Positions 44,896 to 55,311 are shown, counted from the stretch's first letter. The stretch is DNA of 64,000 nucleotides from CAVSRC01 sp963798195 (GCA_963798195.1 CAWCSF010000010.1:62001-126000); one strand, 5' to 3'. Notes: generated by a model from the sequence alone, not told the origin. Translations and numbers: made by a program.

Positions 44896-45041
44896 GCCTC
44901 TCGACATCTCGTCGCGCGCCGGTCGGCCTGGCCGGCGCGTGACGCCCTGCCCGAATATTCGCCGCGATCCGGCGCCAGCAGAGTCCGTCCGGGGCGCCGG
45001 CAGCCGGCAGCATCAGCGCGGCACCCCGGGCGGGCATTGCT

Positions 45042-45768
45042 GTGGGCGCCACGCCGCATCTTCTGATCGTCGACGACGATCGCGAAATCAGGGACCTGGT
45101 CTCGCGCTTCTTCGTCAAGCACGGCTACAAGGTCGCAGCCGCCGCCGACGCGCGCACGATGGAGGCGACGCTGGCGGCCAGCGCGCAGTCGATCTCGTGA
45201 TTCTCGACCTCATGCTGCCGGGCAAGAGCGGCCTCGAACTCTGCCGCGACCTGCGCGCCCGCTCGCCGATCCCGATCCTGATGCTGACCGCCATGGGCGA
45301 CGAGACCGACCGCATCGTCGGCCTCGAAATGGGCGCCGACGACTACATCGCCAAGCCATTCAATCCGCGCGAGCTGCTCGCCCGCGTGCGCGCCATCCTG
45401 CGCCGCGCCAGCGACCGCCGCCGCGGGCCGGCAAGCCGGCCGCGCCGCCCAAGCGCATGCGCTTCGCCGGCTGGTCGCTCGACCTCGGCCGCCGCCGGCT
45501 GGAGGCGCCCGACGGGCTCATCGTCGACCTCACCACCGGCGAATACGAGTTGCTCATCGCCTTTGCCGAGCGCCCGCAGCGCGTGCTCACCCGCAACCAG
45601 CTTCTCGACCTCGCCCGCGGCCGCGACGCCACGCCCTTCGACCGCTCCATCGACGTGCAGGTCAGCCGCATCCGCAGGAAGATCGAGGCCGACCCGAAGG
45701 CGCCGGAGATGATCGTCACCGTGCGCGGCGACGGCTACATGTTCACGCCGGAGGTCGAGGTGGCTTGA
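45042..45768 (+). CDS. OmpR-family response regulator (two frameshifts)
   Basis: DNA-binding response regulator of about 240 residues. Receiver: LLIVDDDREIRDLVSRFFVK with the acidic pair, the phospho-acceptor Asp in DLVILDLMLPGKSGLEL, LMLTAMGDE with the Thr, and the Lys in ADDYIAKPFNPRELLAR. Winged helix: FAGWSLDLGRRRLEAP, LTTGEYELLIAFAERPQRVL and DVQVSRIRRKIEADP. Breaks near 45190 and 45430. A GTG at 45042 (VGATPHLLIVDDD) is the likely start since no ATG lies closer in frame. The stop overlaps the TTG start of the sensor kinase gene (TTGA). Confidence 0.88.
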
Positions 45769-47217
45769 GGCGCTTCCTGCCCGACAGCCTCGCCGCCTGG
45801 GCGCTGATCATCGTCATCGGCGGGCTGGTCGTCGCCGAGGTCGCGACGGTCGGCGTCATCCTGCAGAACCGCGCCCTCAACGCCCGCATGAGCGTCTTCT
45901 TCCATCTCGCCGAGCGGGTATCGTCGCTCAGCCGCGCGATCGCTGCCGAGCCGGTGCAGGCCGCGGCGACTTGCCGAGGCGCTGTCGACGCCGACCCTGC
46001 GGGTCGCGGTCGGCGACAAGCCGATCGCCACCAGCGACGCGCGCCAGCGACGACGAGATCGCCGAGCTGGAGGACGTTCTGCAGACGCGCCTCGGCGATT
46101 CCGGCGTCACCGAGGTCGATGTCGGGCGCGGCCCCGTGGTCGCCGATGACCGGCGAGGGCCATGCCGACCCACCCGGCGACGATGCCGGCCCGGTCGAGC
46201 GCTTCCTCTCCGACATCGAGCAGCACTACGCCTTCGACGACGCCTATCTCGTCTCGGTGCAGCTCGGCAACGGCAGCTGGGCCAATTTCACCGTGCCGGT
46301 GGCGCCGTCGCCGCGCCTGTGGTCGGACAACACGATGCTGCTGACCGTGGCGGTCATCGCTGCTGGTGCTCGCCGGCTCGATCTGGGCGCTGCGCCGCCT
46401 GACCGCGCCCTATGCGCTGCTCGCCAACGCGGCGGAGCGGCTCGGCCGCGACATCAACGCCGAATCGCTGCCCGAGAAGGGGCCGCGCGAGGTGCGCGCC
46501 GCCGCCCATGCCTTCAACCTGATGCAGGAGCGGCTGCGCCGCTTCCTCGGCGACCGCGACCAGCTCGTCGCCGCCATCTCGCACGACCTCAGGACGCCGG
46601 TCACCCGGCTGCGGCTGAGGGCCGAGTTCGTCGAGGATGCCGAGCAGCGCGCCCGCATGCTGGCCGATCTCGAGGACATCGAGGCGATGACCCGCTCGGT
46701 GCTCGCCTTCGCCAGCGACACCGCCCAGCCCGAGGCGCGCGAGTAGATCGACCTGATCTCGCTGCTCGAAATCGCTTTGCGGCGACATGCCGGGCGTGAC
46801 GCTCGACCTCGCCCCCGACCTGCCGCCGCGCCTGCAATGCCTGGCCGCAGCCGGTGGCGCTTGCGCCGCGCGATCGCCAACCTGATCGACAATGCGGTGA
46901 AATACGGCAGCGGCGCCCGCGTTTCGCTGGTGCTCGAGCCGCCGCGATCCGCATCGTCGTCGACGACGACGGGCCGGGAATCCCGACGGAGGACATGGAG
47001 GCCGTCTTCCGGCCGTTCCGCCGGCTGGAGACCTCGCGCAACCGCGAGACCGGCGGCGCCGGCCTGGGCCTGACCATCGCCCGTTCCGTGGCGCGCGCCC
47101 ACGGCGGCGACGTCGTCCTGACCAACCGGCCGGGCGGCGGGCCTCACCGCCGAGATCGTCCTGCCGCGTCGCGACGCCGGTCCGCGATGCGCCGGCCGCG
47201 GCGAATTGCTGACGTGA
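45765..47217 (+). CDS. EnvZ-like sensor histidine kinase (frameshifts and an internal TAG)
   Basis: Inner-membrane sensor kinase, partner of the preceding regulator. It has an N-terminal helix (LAAWALIIVIGGLVVAEVAT), a periplasmic domain of about 150 residues, a second helix before LRRLTAPYALLANAAERLGR (HAMP) and the phospho-acceptor block DQLVAAISHDLRTPVTRLRL. The N-box is NLIDNAVKYG, the D-box is VDDDGPGIP and the G-box is GGAGLGLTIARSVARAHGGD. Breaks near 45970, 46045, 46150, 46362, 46780, 46850, 46945 and 47140. A TAG at 46744-46746 interrupts the chain between EARE and IDLISLLE without a frame change. The TTG at 45765 overlaps the regulator stop. Confidence 0.85.
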
Positions 47218-47308
47218 CTTCGGTCACAGCCGTGCCTGACCGGGCCGGACTAGCGTCCGCTGCTCGCGCGGCCGATGCGCCGCGCGATCATGCAAGGAGG
47301 GGAAAAAG

Positions 47309-47791
47309 ATGCGTCTGACACTCTGGCTGGCGGCGGCTGCCTGTCGGCCTTGTGCCGCTGGCGGCCCAGGCGGCGCCCGGGGATGTTTCCGTCGAGCGCG
47401 GCCGGCAGGTATCGATCATCGGCGGCTGCAACGACTGCCACACCGCCGGCTACAACGAATCGCAAGGCAAGATCGACCCGGCCAAGGCGCTGAAAGGGAC
47501 GGCGATCGGCTGGATGGGCCCGTGGGGCACGACCTATCCGGCGAACATCCGGCTCAAGGTCAAGGACATGACCGAGGACGATTTCGTCAAATACGCCAAG
47601 ACGTTCACGGCGCGGCCGCCGATGCCCTACTACAACGTCCACGCCATGGACGAGAGCGACCTGCGCTCGCTCTACCTCTACATCAAGTCGCTGGGCGATC
47701 CCGGCGATCCGATGCCCGATACGTGCCGCCCGGCGAGGAGCCGAAGACGCCCTATTACGTGGCGGCGCCGCCGACCATGCCGAAGCAGTAG
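47309..47791 (+). CDS. Periplasmic c-type cytochrome (frameshifted)
   Basis: Protein of about 160 residues. A signal peptide starts MRLTLWLAAAAC and, after a break near 47345, continues as LVPLAAQAAPGDVS-like residues. One heme c site is seen, GGCNDCHTAGYNESQGK. Later segments are GWMGPWGTTYPANIRLKVKD, MTEDDFVKYAKTFTARPPMP and MDESDLRSLYLYIKSLG, usual in class I cytochromes c of this group. A second break near 47720 precedes the end (PPGEEPKTPYYVAAPPTMPK). A GGAGGGG site lies just before ATG 47309. Its electron-transfer partner is not evident. Confidence 0.85.
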   Translation: MRLTLWLAAAACRPCAAGGPGGARGCFRRARPAGIDHRRLQRLPHRRLQRIARQDRPGQGAERDGDRLDGPVGHDLSGEHPAQGQGHDRGRFRQIRQDVHGAAADALLQRPRHGRERPALALPLHQVAGRSRRSDARYVPPGEEPKTPYYVAAPPTMPKQ

Positions 47792-47813
47792 GCGCGCACT
47801 TCGCGCTGACCGC

Positions 47814-47837
47814 GAGCCCGGCCTCGCGGCCGGGCTC
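47814..47837. terminator. Bidirectional hairpin between cytochrome c and efflux permease
   Basis: GAGCCCGGCC (47814-47823) and GGCCGGGCTC (47828-47837) are exact reverse complements around the loop TCGC, followed by TTTG. It lies in the 54-base gap between two convergent stops and can serve both genes. Confidence 0.75.
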
Positions 47838-47845
47838 TTTGCATT

Positions 47846-48972
47846 TCAGGTCAGCCGGTTGCGGAACATCCACGCCGCGATCGGCAGCGTCACCACCGCG
47901 ATGACGACCAGCGGCCACAGATCGCCGACGAGCTGGCCGAGCCCGGCGCCCTCCAGATAGACCCGCCGCGTGATGTCGATCGCGTAGCGCAGCGGATCGA
48001 TGAAGCGTGATCCACTGGAACACCTCCGGCATGTTGCCGATCGGCGTCGCCAGGCCGGAGAGCAGGATGAAGGGCATCAGCAGGACGAACGAGAACAGCA
48101 TCGCCTGCTGCATGGTGGCGACCAGCGACGAGACGAACAGCCCGATGCCGACCGCGGCGATGACGAACAGGACCAGGCCGCCGTAGAGGGTGATCAGCGA
48201 GCCGGCGAAGGGGATGCGGAACCAGAGCTGCGCCACCAGGAAGATGAGCGTCGCCTGGATGAGGCCGACCACGGTCGAGGGCAGCGCCTTGCCGATCATG
48301 ATCTCGCGCCGGCCGGATCGGCGTCACCAGCAACTGGTCGAAGGTGCCGTCCTCGCGCTCGCGCGCCACCGACAGCGCGGTCAGCAGCAGCACCTGCAGC
48401 AGCGTGATCGTGCCGATCAGGCCGGGGATCATGTTCCAGCTCGTCTCGAGATTGCCGTTGTACCAGGCGCGCACGCGTCACCTTGAGCGGCGGATCGGCG
48501 AGGCCGTGCGCCGGCCCGCCAGTCGGCGTTGAAGCTGTCGACGATGGCGTTGACGTAGCCGAGCGCCGTGCCGGCGGTGTTGGAGTTGCGGCCGTCGGCG
48601 ATGACCTGGACGTCGGCCGGCTGGCCGGCGGCGAGGTTGCGCTCGAAATCCGGGCCGATGCGCGACGACCGAGCAGCGCGTCGCGGTCGTCGATCAGCCG
48701 GGCGATGTCGGCCGCGCGCTCGATGGTGGCGACGCGCTCGAACACGCCGGAGCCGTCGAGACGCGCCAGCAGGTCGCTGCGAGGCGGCGCTGCGGTCCTC
48801 GTCGTAGACCGCATAGGGCGCGTGGTTGAGGTCGAAGGTCGCGGCATAGCCGAACAGGAACGACTGCAGCAGCGCCGGCACGAACAGGATGACGCGGCTG
48901 CGCGGGTCGCGCAGCAGCGCCAGCACTTCCTTGCGGACGAGGCTGAGGATGCGGAGCGAGGGCGGCGCGCAT
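47846..48972 (-). CDS. ABC-2 type efflux permease, YbhR-like (frameshifted)
   Basis: Second membrane subunit of an ABC exporter, about 375 residues. Near the start, SLVRKEVLALLRDPRSRVI leads into a first helix (PALLQSFLFGYAATFDLNHA). A large extracytoplasmic loop follows (NLAAGQPADVQVIADGRNSN, ALGYVNAIVDSFNADW), then five helices with GTITLLQVLLLTALSVARER, VTPIRPAE, FAGSLITLYGGLVLFVIAAV and LLMPFILLSGLATPIGNMPE. Breaks near 48955, 48790, 48665, 48515, 48475, 48315 and 48010. The TGA at 47846-47848 closes the MFRNRLT end. It follows the YbhS-like gene by seven bases. Confidence 0.87.
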
Positions 48973-48979
48973 GGCGGCC

Positions 48980-50157
48980 TCAGGCGAGTTTCTTGCGCGT
49001 CGCGCGAGCGGCGGCGGCCGAGCAGGATGACGCCATCAGCGCCAGCACCGCCGCGTTGGGCAGGATGACGCCCCAGATGTCGCCGGCCAGGAAGATCGTC
49101 TGCAGCAGCGTGACGAAATAGCGGGCCGGCAGGATGTAGGTGACGATCTGCAGCGGCCACCGGCATCGAGCGGATGTCGAACAGGAAGCCGGAGAGCAGC
49201 ATCGCCGGCAGGAAGGTGGCGAGCAGCGCGATCTGCTGGCGACGAACTGGCTCTTGGTCGCCGACGAGGCGAACAGCCCGATGCCGAGCGACACCAGCAG
49301 GTAGAGCATCGACACGCCGGTCAGCACGACGAGCGAGCCGCGCAGCGGCACGTGGAACAGGACCTCGGCCGCCACGCACGCAGAGCGCGAAGCCGATCAT
49401 GCCCAGGACGAAATAGGGGACGATCTTGCCGAGCAGGATCTCGGTGGCGCGCACCGGCGTGACGAAGATCGCCTCCAGCGTGCCGCGTTCCCATTCGCGC
49501 GCCATCACCAGCGCCGTCAGGAAGGCGCCGATCAGCGTCATGATCAGCACGATCAGGCCGGGCACGAGGAAATAGTGGCTGTCGTTGGCCTCGTTGAACC
49601 AGATGCGGCTCTTGCACGCTGACCGGGCCGATGCCGGCGACCGGGTTGCCTTCCGCCGCGAGCCGCTGCGCCGGCCATGCCGATGGCGCCCAGCGCGTAG
49701 CCCTGGATGATGCGCGCGGTGTTGGCGTCGGTGCCGTGCAGCAGGACCTGCACCTCGGCGTCGCCGGCGGCGACGTCGCGGGCGAAGTCGCCGCGGAGGT
49801 GGACGATGCCGTCGACCTCGTGCGCGCGCATCAGCTTCTCGGCCTCGGCCATCGAGGTCACCGTCTGCGCGTCGAAATAGGGCGACAGGCGGAAGCCGGC
49901 GGCGACCTCGCTCGCCATCGCCGACGGCTGCTCGATCACCAGCGCCACCGGCGCGTTCCTGACGTCGAGCGACAGCGCGTAGCCGAACAGCAGGATCAGC
50001 ATCACCGGCATGACGATGCCGAGCGCGATGCTCGACTCGGGTCGCGCAGGATCTGGCGGCTCTCCTTGACGATCGAGCGCGCAGACGCGCCGCGCCGCCT
50101 GCCGGAATGGCGCGGCTGTGGCGGCGGCGCGTGGCGGTCGAGGGCGGTGTCGCTCAT
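48980..50157 (-). CDS. ABC-2 type efflux permease, YbhS-like (frameshifted)
   Basis: First membrane subunit of the exporter, about 392 residues. The N-terminal MSDTALDRHAPPPQPRHSGR is a basic cytoplasmic extension, followed by SIVKESRQILRDP, a helix (ALGIVMPVMLILLFGYALSL), an outer loop (LRGDFARDVAAGDAEVQVLL, DANTARIIQGYALGAIGMA) and the C-terminal helices with PGLIVLIMTLIGAFLTALVM, REWERGTLEAIFVTPVRATE and SMLYLLVSLGIGLFASSATK. Breaks near 50095, 50040, 49672, 49615, 49377, 49240, 49160 and 49030. The start overlaps the stop of the ATPase gene. Confidence 0.87.
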
Positions 50158-51918
50158 GCCGCGCTCCTTCTCGCCCGGGCGGCCGTGCTCGCGCCGCGCC
50201 TCCTCGACGATGGCGATGAAGGCGTCCTCCATCGTCGGCTCGCGCTCCTCGCTCGGCCGGCGCGCGGGCGCGGATCTCGGCCGGCGTGCCCTCGGCGAGC
50301 ACCTGGCCGGCGTCCAGGATGACGACGCGGTCGCAGTATTCGGCCTCCTCCATGAAGTGGGTGGTGACGATCACGGTCACGCCCTGCTCGGCGAGCGCCG
50401 TGATGCGCCGCCAGAACTCGCGGCGGGCGAGCGGATCGGCGCCGCTGGTCGGCTCGTCGAGGAACAGGATCTCCGGCTCGTGGAGCAGCGCCGCGGCCAT
50501 CGCCAGGCGCTGCTTGTAGCCGCCGGGCAGCTGCCCGCTCGGCAGCTTGGCGAGCGGCTCCAGCTCGAACTGCTCCATCGCCCAGGCGATGCGCTCGCGC
50601 CTTGCGCTTGCCGGAGAGCCCATAGGCGCCGGCGAAGAAGTCGAGGTTCTCGGTGACCGACAGCTGGCCGTAGAGCGAGAACTTCTGCGCCACGTAGCCG
50701 ATGCGCTGGCGCGCCGAGGCGCGCGCCGTGCGCAGGTCGACGCCGGCGACGCGCAGCGTGCCGCTGGTCGCCGGCAGCAGGCCGCAGAGCATGCGGAAGG
50801 TGGTCGTCTTGCCGGCGCCGTTGGGGCCGAGCAGGCCGAAGATCTCGCCGGTCTTGACCTCGAAGCTGACGTGGTCGACGGCGGTGAAGGTGCCGAACTT
50901 GCGCACCAGATCGCTGACCTCGACGGCGTCGTCGCCGTCGTCGGCGCTCCTTGCGTGCGGCCGAGCGAGAGCGATCGCGGCGCTGCTGCGCCTCGGTCGC
51001 CTGCTGTGCAGCAGCACCATGAAGCCGTCCTCGAAGCGCGGCGTGACCGGCGTCGCGTCGACGCCGGCGAGCGCGCCGCCCTCGGCCTTGACCAGCCGCA
51101 CCTGGCCGCCCTGCGGCACCGCGTCGACGACGTCGGGATCGTCGAGCAGCCGCGCCTGGAGCAGCGCGCGCCGGCTCGCCCTCCGGCGGCGTGGCGAGGA
51201 ACGCGCGCCCCGCCGCGACGCTCGGTGACCGATTGCGGCGGGCCCTGCGCCAGCACCTTGCCCTCGTGCATGACGACCGACGTGCTTGCAGCGCTCCGCC
51301 TCGTCCAGGTACGAGGTGCTGATCAGCACCGTCAGGCCCTGGTCGTTGACGAGGTGCAGGATGATCTCCCACAGCTCGCGCCGCGACAGCGGGTCGACGC
51401 CGACCGTCGGCTCGTCGAGCAGCAGCAGGTCGGGCGCGCGCACCAGCGTGCAGGCGAGGCCGAGCTTCTGCTTCATGCCGCCCGACAGCCGGCCGGCGAG
51501 GCGCTTGGTGAACGGCCCGAGGTTGGTCATCTCCATGAGCCGCGGATAGACCGCGCGGCGCTCCGCCGGCGGTCACGCCGTGGAGGTCGGCGTAGAGGTC
51601 GAGGTTCTCCTGAACGGTGAGGTCCTCGTAGAGCCCGAACTTCTGCGGCATGTAGCCGACGCGGTCCTGCACCGCCTGCGGGTCGCGGGCGATGTCGATG
51701 CCGAGCACGTCGAGGTCGCCGCCGTCGGCCGTCAGCAGCCCGGCGATCAGGCGGATGAGCGTCGTCTTGCCGGCGCCGTCGGGGCCGACCAGCGCCGTCA
51801 GCCCGCCGTGCTCGACGGTGAGCGAGACGTCGTCGAGCGCCGCGACGGTCTCGCCGGTCTCGCGCTTGAAGCTCTTGCGGATGTCGCGGCCGGCGATGGC
51901 GGGACCGGCGGCGTTCAT
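50154..51918 (-). CDS. Two-domain ABC exporter ATPase, YbhF-like (frameshifted)
   Basis: Fused pair of nucleotide-binding domains, about 588 residues, close to the size of Escherichia coli YbhF. Domain 1: VGPDGAGKTTLIRLIAGLLT, YMPQKFGLYEDLTVQENLDL, RLSGGMKQKLGLACTLVRAP and LLLLDEPTVGVDPLSRRELW. Domain 2: GLLGPNGAGKTTTFRMLCGL, YVAQKFSLYGQLSVTENLDF, LPGGYKQRLAMAAALLHEPE and ILFLDEPTSGADPLARREFW. The usual end, TMEDAFIAIVEEARRE, is readable. Breaks near 51570, 51285, 51215-51175, 50955, 50600, 50255 and 50180. ATG 51918 overlaps the stop of the YbhG-like gene, and its own stop overlaps the next start. Confidence 0.88.
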
Positions 51919-52934
51919 TTTGCGGCCGTCGCCGGCTGGTCGGCGGTCAGGTGCGACGGTCGCCGGCATGCCGAGGCGCAGCACGTCGTCCGGGTCGTCG
52001 ACCAGGACGCGCACCTCGTAGACGAGGCTGGTGCGCAGTTCCTCCGTCTGGATCGAGCGCGGCGTGAATTCCGCGACCGGCGAGATGAAGCCGACGTGGC
52101 CGGTGAAGCGTGCTGCGCCGTCGCCGTCGACCGTGACGGTCGCCGCGTCGCCCGGCGCGACCTTGGGCAGGTCCGGCTCCGAGACGTAGGCGCGCACCCA
52201 TTTCGGGTCGACGATGGCGATCGAGAACGACCGGCCTCTGCGGCGGAGGCGATCTCGCCGGGCTCGAGCAGCCGCGAGCGGACGATGCCGGCGACCGGCG
52301 CCTTCAGGTCGCGTCGTCGAGCTGCTGCTTGAGCAGGGCGAGCTGCGCCTGCGGCGCCTTAGCTGCGCCTCCGCCTGCGCGATGTCCTCCTTGCGCGGGC
52401 CGGCCATGGCGAGCGCCAGCGCCTGTTCGGCGACCTCGAGCTGGGCGTTCGGCGGCATCCATCGCGGCCTTGGCGGCGTCGATCTGGCTCTGCGTCACCG
52501 CCGGGCCGCCGCCCGGGCTGTCCTGCAGCATGGTCAAGCGCTCGTAGGTGAGCTGCGGCGTTGTCGGCGTTGGCGCTGGCCGCGTCGACATTGGCCTGCG
52601 CCTGCGCGATCTCTTCCGGCCGGCTGCCGTTCTGCAGCTTGTCGACCACGGCGGTCTGCGCGGCGACCTGCGCCTCGGCCTGCGCGAGCTGCGGCTCGAG
52701 CCGGCTGGTGTCGAGGCGGGCGAGACGTCGCCCTGCTTCACCTTGGCGCCTTCCTCGACCAGCACCTCGGCGATGCGGCCGCTGTCGTTGAAGGCGAGAT
52801 CGACCTGGCGCAGGTCGACGTTGCCGTAGAGGACCAGCGCGCCGCTTGCCGCGCCGTCGTGGTTGAACCACCACCAGGCCGCCGCCGCCGGCGGCGATGA
52901 GCACGACGACGAGAATGATGATCCGGCGTCTCAT
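51915..52934 (-). CDS. HlyD-family membrane fusion protein, YbhG-like (frameshifted)
   Basis: Periplasmic adaptor of the exporter, about 340 residues. One N-terminal helix (MRRRIIILVVVLIAAGGGG) anchors it. A lipoyl half-domain follows (FNDSGRIAEVLVEEGAKVKQ), then a coiled-coil hairpin (SRLEPQLAQAEAQVAAQTAV, NGSRPEEIAQAQANVDAASA) and the return half-domain and barrel (KAPVAGIVRSRLLEPGEIAS, VRAYVSEPDLPKVAPGDAAT, SIQTEELRTSLVYEVRVLVD). Breaks near 52862, 52725, 52560, 52458, 52360, 52315, 52235 and 51950. It starts right after the TetR gene (ATGA overlap) and ends overlapping the ATPase start. Confidence 0.87.
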
Positions 52935-53689
52935 GGCGCGCTCCTTCGAGGATCGCGTCGAGGTTCTCCTGGACCACGCGCTTGATTTCGTCGCGCTGGC
53001 GCTCGCCGATGGCGGGCCAGCCCATGCGGCGCAGCACCAGCGTCTGCGCGACGCGGAAGACCAGCACCTGGCCGAGCATGCGTGAAGACGCGGAGCCGGA
53101 CCGTCCTCGTCCTCCGGCCTGCCGAGCACGGTCGCGACCAGCCGCGTCGCCGGTCGCTGCCGCGCCGCCCATGAAGCGGTAGATGACGTCGAAAGCGGCG
53201 GTCGGCTGCAACTGCTCGCGCACGATGAAGCGCGCCCAGCGCTCGGCCTCCGCCGTGCCGAGCATGACGTCGATGAACGTGTCGACCAGCCGGTCGAGGG
53301 CAGCGCGCGCGGCGTCGGGCGTCGCCGGCGGCGGCCGGGTCGGCGAACGCGGCCAGCGTCGGGCCGACCTTGGCGAGGATGCTCGTCGCGACGTGCTCGG
53401 CGACGGCGAGGTGCAGCGCCTCCTTGCCGCCGAAGTGATAGACGATCGCCGCGAGGTTGGCGTTCGCCGCCTTGGCGATCTCGCGCGTGCTGGCGCCCTC
53501 GAAGCCGAGCCGGCCGAACACGTCGAGCGCAGCCTCGATCAGTTGTGCGCGGGTCTCGGCGCCGCGGTCCCGCCGGGCGCGGCGATAGGGCGCTGAGCCG
53601 GACGTCGCGGGCTCGGCAGCGCGTGCCGGCGCTGGACCGGACCGGGGCACTGGGGGCGTTTCTTTTCGTTTCGTTCGGGGAGAGGCCAT
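52931..53689 (-). CDS. TetR-family regulator, CecR-like (frameshifted)
   Basis: Repressor of about 252 residues heading the efflux operon. The DNA-binding domain is clear: GAETRAQLIEAALDVFGRLG, FEGASTREIAKAANANLAAI and VYHFGGKEALHLAVAEHV. The ligand domain includes AERWARFIVREQLQPTAAFD, VIYRFMGG, FRVAQTLVLRRMGWPAIGER and EIKRVVQENLDAILEG, typical of the CecR/YbiH C-terminal domain. ATG 53689 is preferred to ATG 53728 because the latter lies inside the promoter and operator. Breaks near 53330, 53315, 53155, 53085 and 52945. The order tetR-hlyD-ATPase-permease-permease equals cecR-ybhGFSR of enterobacteria. Confidence 0.86.
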   Translation of the reverse strand: MASPRTKRKETPPVPRSGPAPARAAEPATSGSAPYRRARRDRGAETRAQLIEAALDVFGRLGFEGASTREIAKAANANLAAIVYHFGGKEALHLAVAEHVATSILAKVGPTLAAFADPAAAGDARRRARCPRPAGRHVHRRHARHGGGRALGALHRARAVAADRRFRRHLPLHGRRGSDRRRGWSRPCSAGRRTRTVRLRVFTHARPGAGLPRRADAGAAPHGLARHRRAPARRNQARGPGEPRRDPRRSAP

Positions 53690-53723
53690 CGCGGTCAGCC
53701 ATGTGCATGGGTCGTTGGCGTGC

Positions 53724-53753
53724 GTCATACAGTCGACTGATTGAGTATGTCAA
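53724..53753 (-). promoter_or_regulatory. Promoter and operator of the efflux operon
   Basis: On the minus strand TTGACA (53753-53748) is followed after 18 bases by TATGAC (53729-53724), a plausible -35/-10 pair. CATAC at 53726-53730 and GTATG at 53745-53749 form a 24-base inverted repeat lying across the spacer, with the palindrome AGTCGACT inside. This is the expected place for autoregulation by the TetR-type repressor. Nothing else is seen between here and 53904. Confidence 0.65.
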
Positions 53754-53904
53754 TCGTTCGTTTGAATTAAATTGTACCAAGGTCACGGGAGAGCGGTGGA
53801 GAGCGCGTGAGAAAGAGGTCTGCTTTGCCGGATGAACGACGAAGTTCCGGCGGCGGTGCGCGTGGAGTTGCGAGGCATGGGCCGCGCCCGCTTTCTGGCG
53901 GCGA

Positions 53905-55311
53905 TTACAACCAGTCGCGCAGGCGGTACCACGTCATTGCGGCGACCAGTGCCGGGAAGCGGAGGAGTTTGCCGCCGGGGAATGCCGGAACAGGCAGCGC
54001 TGCGAACGCGTCGAGCTTGCCCGGATCGCCGGCGATCGCCTCCGCCAGCACCTTGCCGGCGAAGGGCGCGATGGCGACGCCCTGACCGGAGTATCCCGCC
54101 GCGGCGTAAACACCGGGGCGAACGCGGCGGATATAGGGGAGGCGGTTGAGGGTGACCGCCAGTGTCCCGCCCCAGGCGTGATCGACGCGCGTGCCGGCGA
54201 GCTGCGGATAGATGCGCAGGAGATGTTGCCGAACCATCGCGGCGGTATCGCCGTGCGATGCGCGTCCGTAGGTCTCGCCGCCGCCGAACACCAGCCGCCC
54301 GCCCGCGCTCGGCCGGAAGTAGTAGACGACGAAGCGGGTATCGGAGACGGCTTCGCCGCCGGGGATGAGTCCGCCGGGCTGCCCGGCGCCGATCGGCGCG
54401 GTGGCGAGGATGTAGTTGTCGATCGGCATGACGCGGGCCTCGACCGCGTCGTCGATGCCGGAGAGGTAGCCATTGCCCGCAAGGATGACGATGTCGGCCT
54501 TGACCGATGGCGCGCTGGTCGAGGCGATCTCGAAGCCGGCGGGTTCGCAGGCGATCTCGATCATGCTGGCGGCCTTCTGGCCGAGCGCGGTCGCGCGCGT
54601 TCCCTCGAAGATGCGTGCGCCGGCTTTCGCCGCGGCGCGGGCCAGCCCTTGCGCGAATTTCAGCGGATCGAGATGACCGGCGCCCGTGTCGCGCCGCCCG
54701 CCAAAATAGACGTCCGTGCCGATCGTCGCGGCGAGCGCATCGCGATCGAGCCACGTTGCCTTGTCGTAGCCGTAGTGCGTGCGCAGCTTCTCCACATACT
54801 CGGTTTCGCTGGCGACCAGCCGCGCGCGGTGGACGGTCTCGATCAGTCCGGGCCGCCAGTCGCAGGCGATGCCATGCTTCTCGATCAGGCCGAGGGTGAC
54901 GGCCTTCGCTTCTTCACCGAGCGACCACAGGCGTTTGGCCTGGTCCGCGCCGAGATGCTCCTCCAGCCAGTCCTGATCGCGGCGCTGGCCGGAATGAAGC
55001 TGGCCGCCGTTGCGTCCGGACGCCCCCCAACCGACGCGCTCGGCCTCGACCAGCACCACGTCGATCCCGGCCTCGGCCAGATGCAGCGCCGCCGACAGGC
55101 CGGTGTAGCCGCCGCCGATGACGGCGACGTGCGCCTTCACGGATTCGGTCAGCGGCGGAAAGGCGAGATCCGCGTCGGCGCGTGGCGGAGGCAAGGCGAG
55201 AGGCGCGTGGGCGTGCTGCGGGTAGATGTCAGCTTTTGCGTGGCTCCTCGCGGCGATGTTGTGCCGTCGCGGTCGCAGGTAGGCTCGCCGCCGGCGAAGA
55301 CTGTCTTTCAT
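53905..55311 (-). CDS. puuB: FAD-dependent oxidoreductase, gamma-glutamylputrescine oxidase type
   Basis: DAO-family flavoenzyme of up to 468 residues. The FAD motif is VAVIGGGYTGLSAALHLAEAG, followed by ERVGWGASGRNGGQLHSGQR, the usual covalent or binding loop of OrdL/PuuB. Later parts are GGRRDTGAGHLDPLKFAQGL, RFVVYYFRPSAGGRLVFGGG and AAGYSGQGVAIAPFAGKVLA. With the glutamine-synthetase-like gene nearby and a polyamine transporter divergent from it, it most likely oxidises gamma-glutamylputrescine. The start is unsure. The first 15-20 residues from ATG 55311 look like the end of the upstream cupin, and a GAGGAG site near 55240 suggests the real start is about 25 codons later, where no standard start codon is now present. 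Confidence 0.85.
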   Translation of the reverse strand: MKDSLRRRRAYLRPRRHNIAARSHAKADIYPQHAHAPLALPPPRADADLAFPPLTESVKAHVAVIGGGYTGLSAALHLAEAGIDVVLVEAERVGWGASGRNGGQLHSGQRRDQDWLEEHLGADQAKRLWSLGEEAKAVTLGLIEKHGIACDWRPGLIETVHRARLVASETEYVEKLRTHYGYDKATWLDRDALAATIGTDVYFGGRRDTGAGHLDPLKFAQGLARAAAKAGARIFEGTRATALGQKAASMIEIACEPAGFEIASTSAPSVKADIVILAGNGYLSGIDDAVEARVMPIDNYILATAPIGAGQPGGLIPGGEAVSDTRFVVYYFRPSAGGRLVFGGGETYGRASHGDTAAMVRQHLLRIYPQLAGTRVDHAWGGTLAVTLNRLPYIRRVRPGVYAAAGYSGQGVAIAPFAGKVLAEAIAGDPGKLDAFAALPVPAFPGGKLLRFPALVAAMTWYRLRDWL

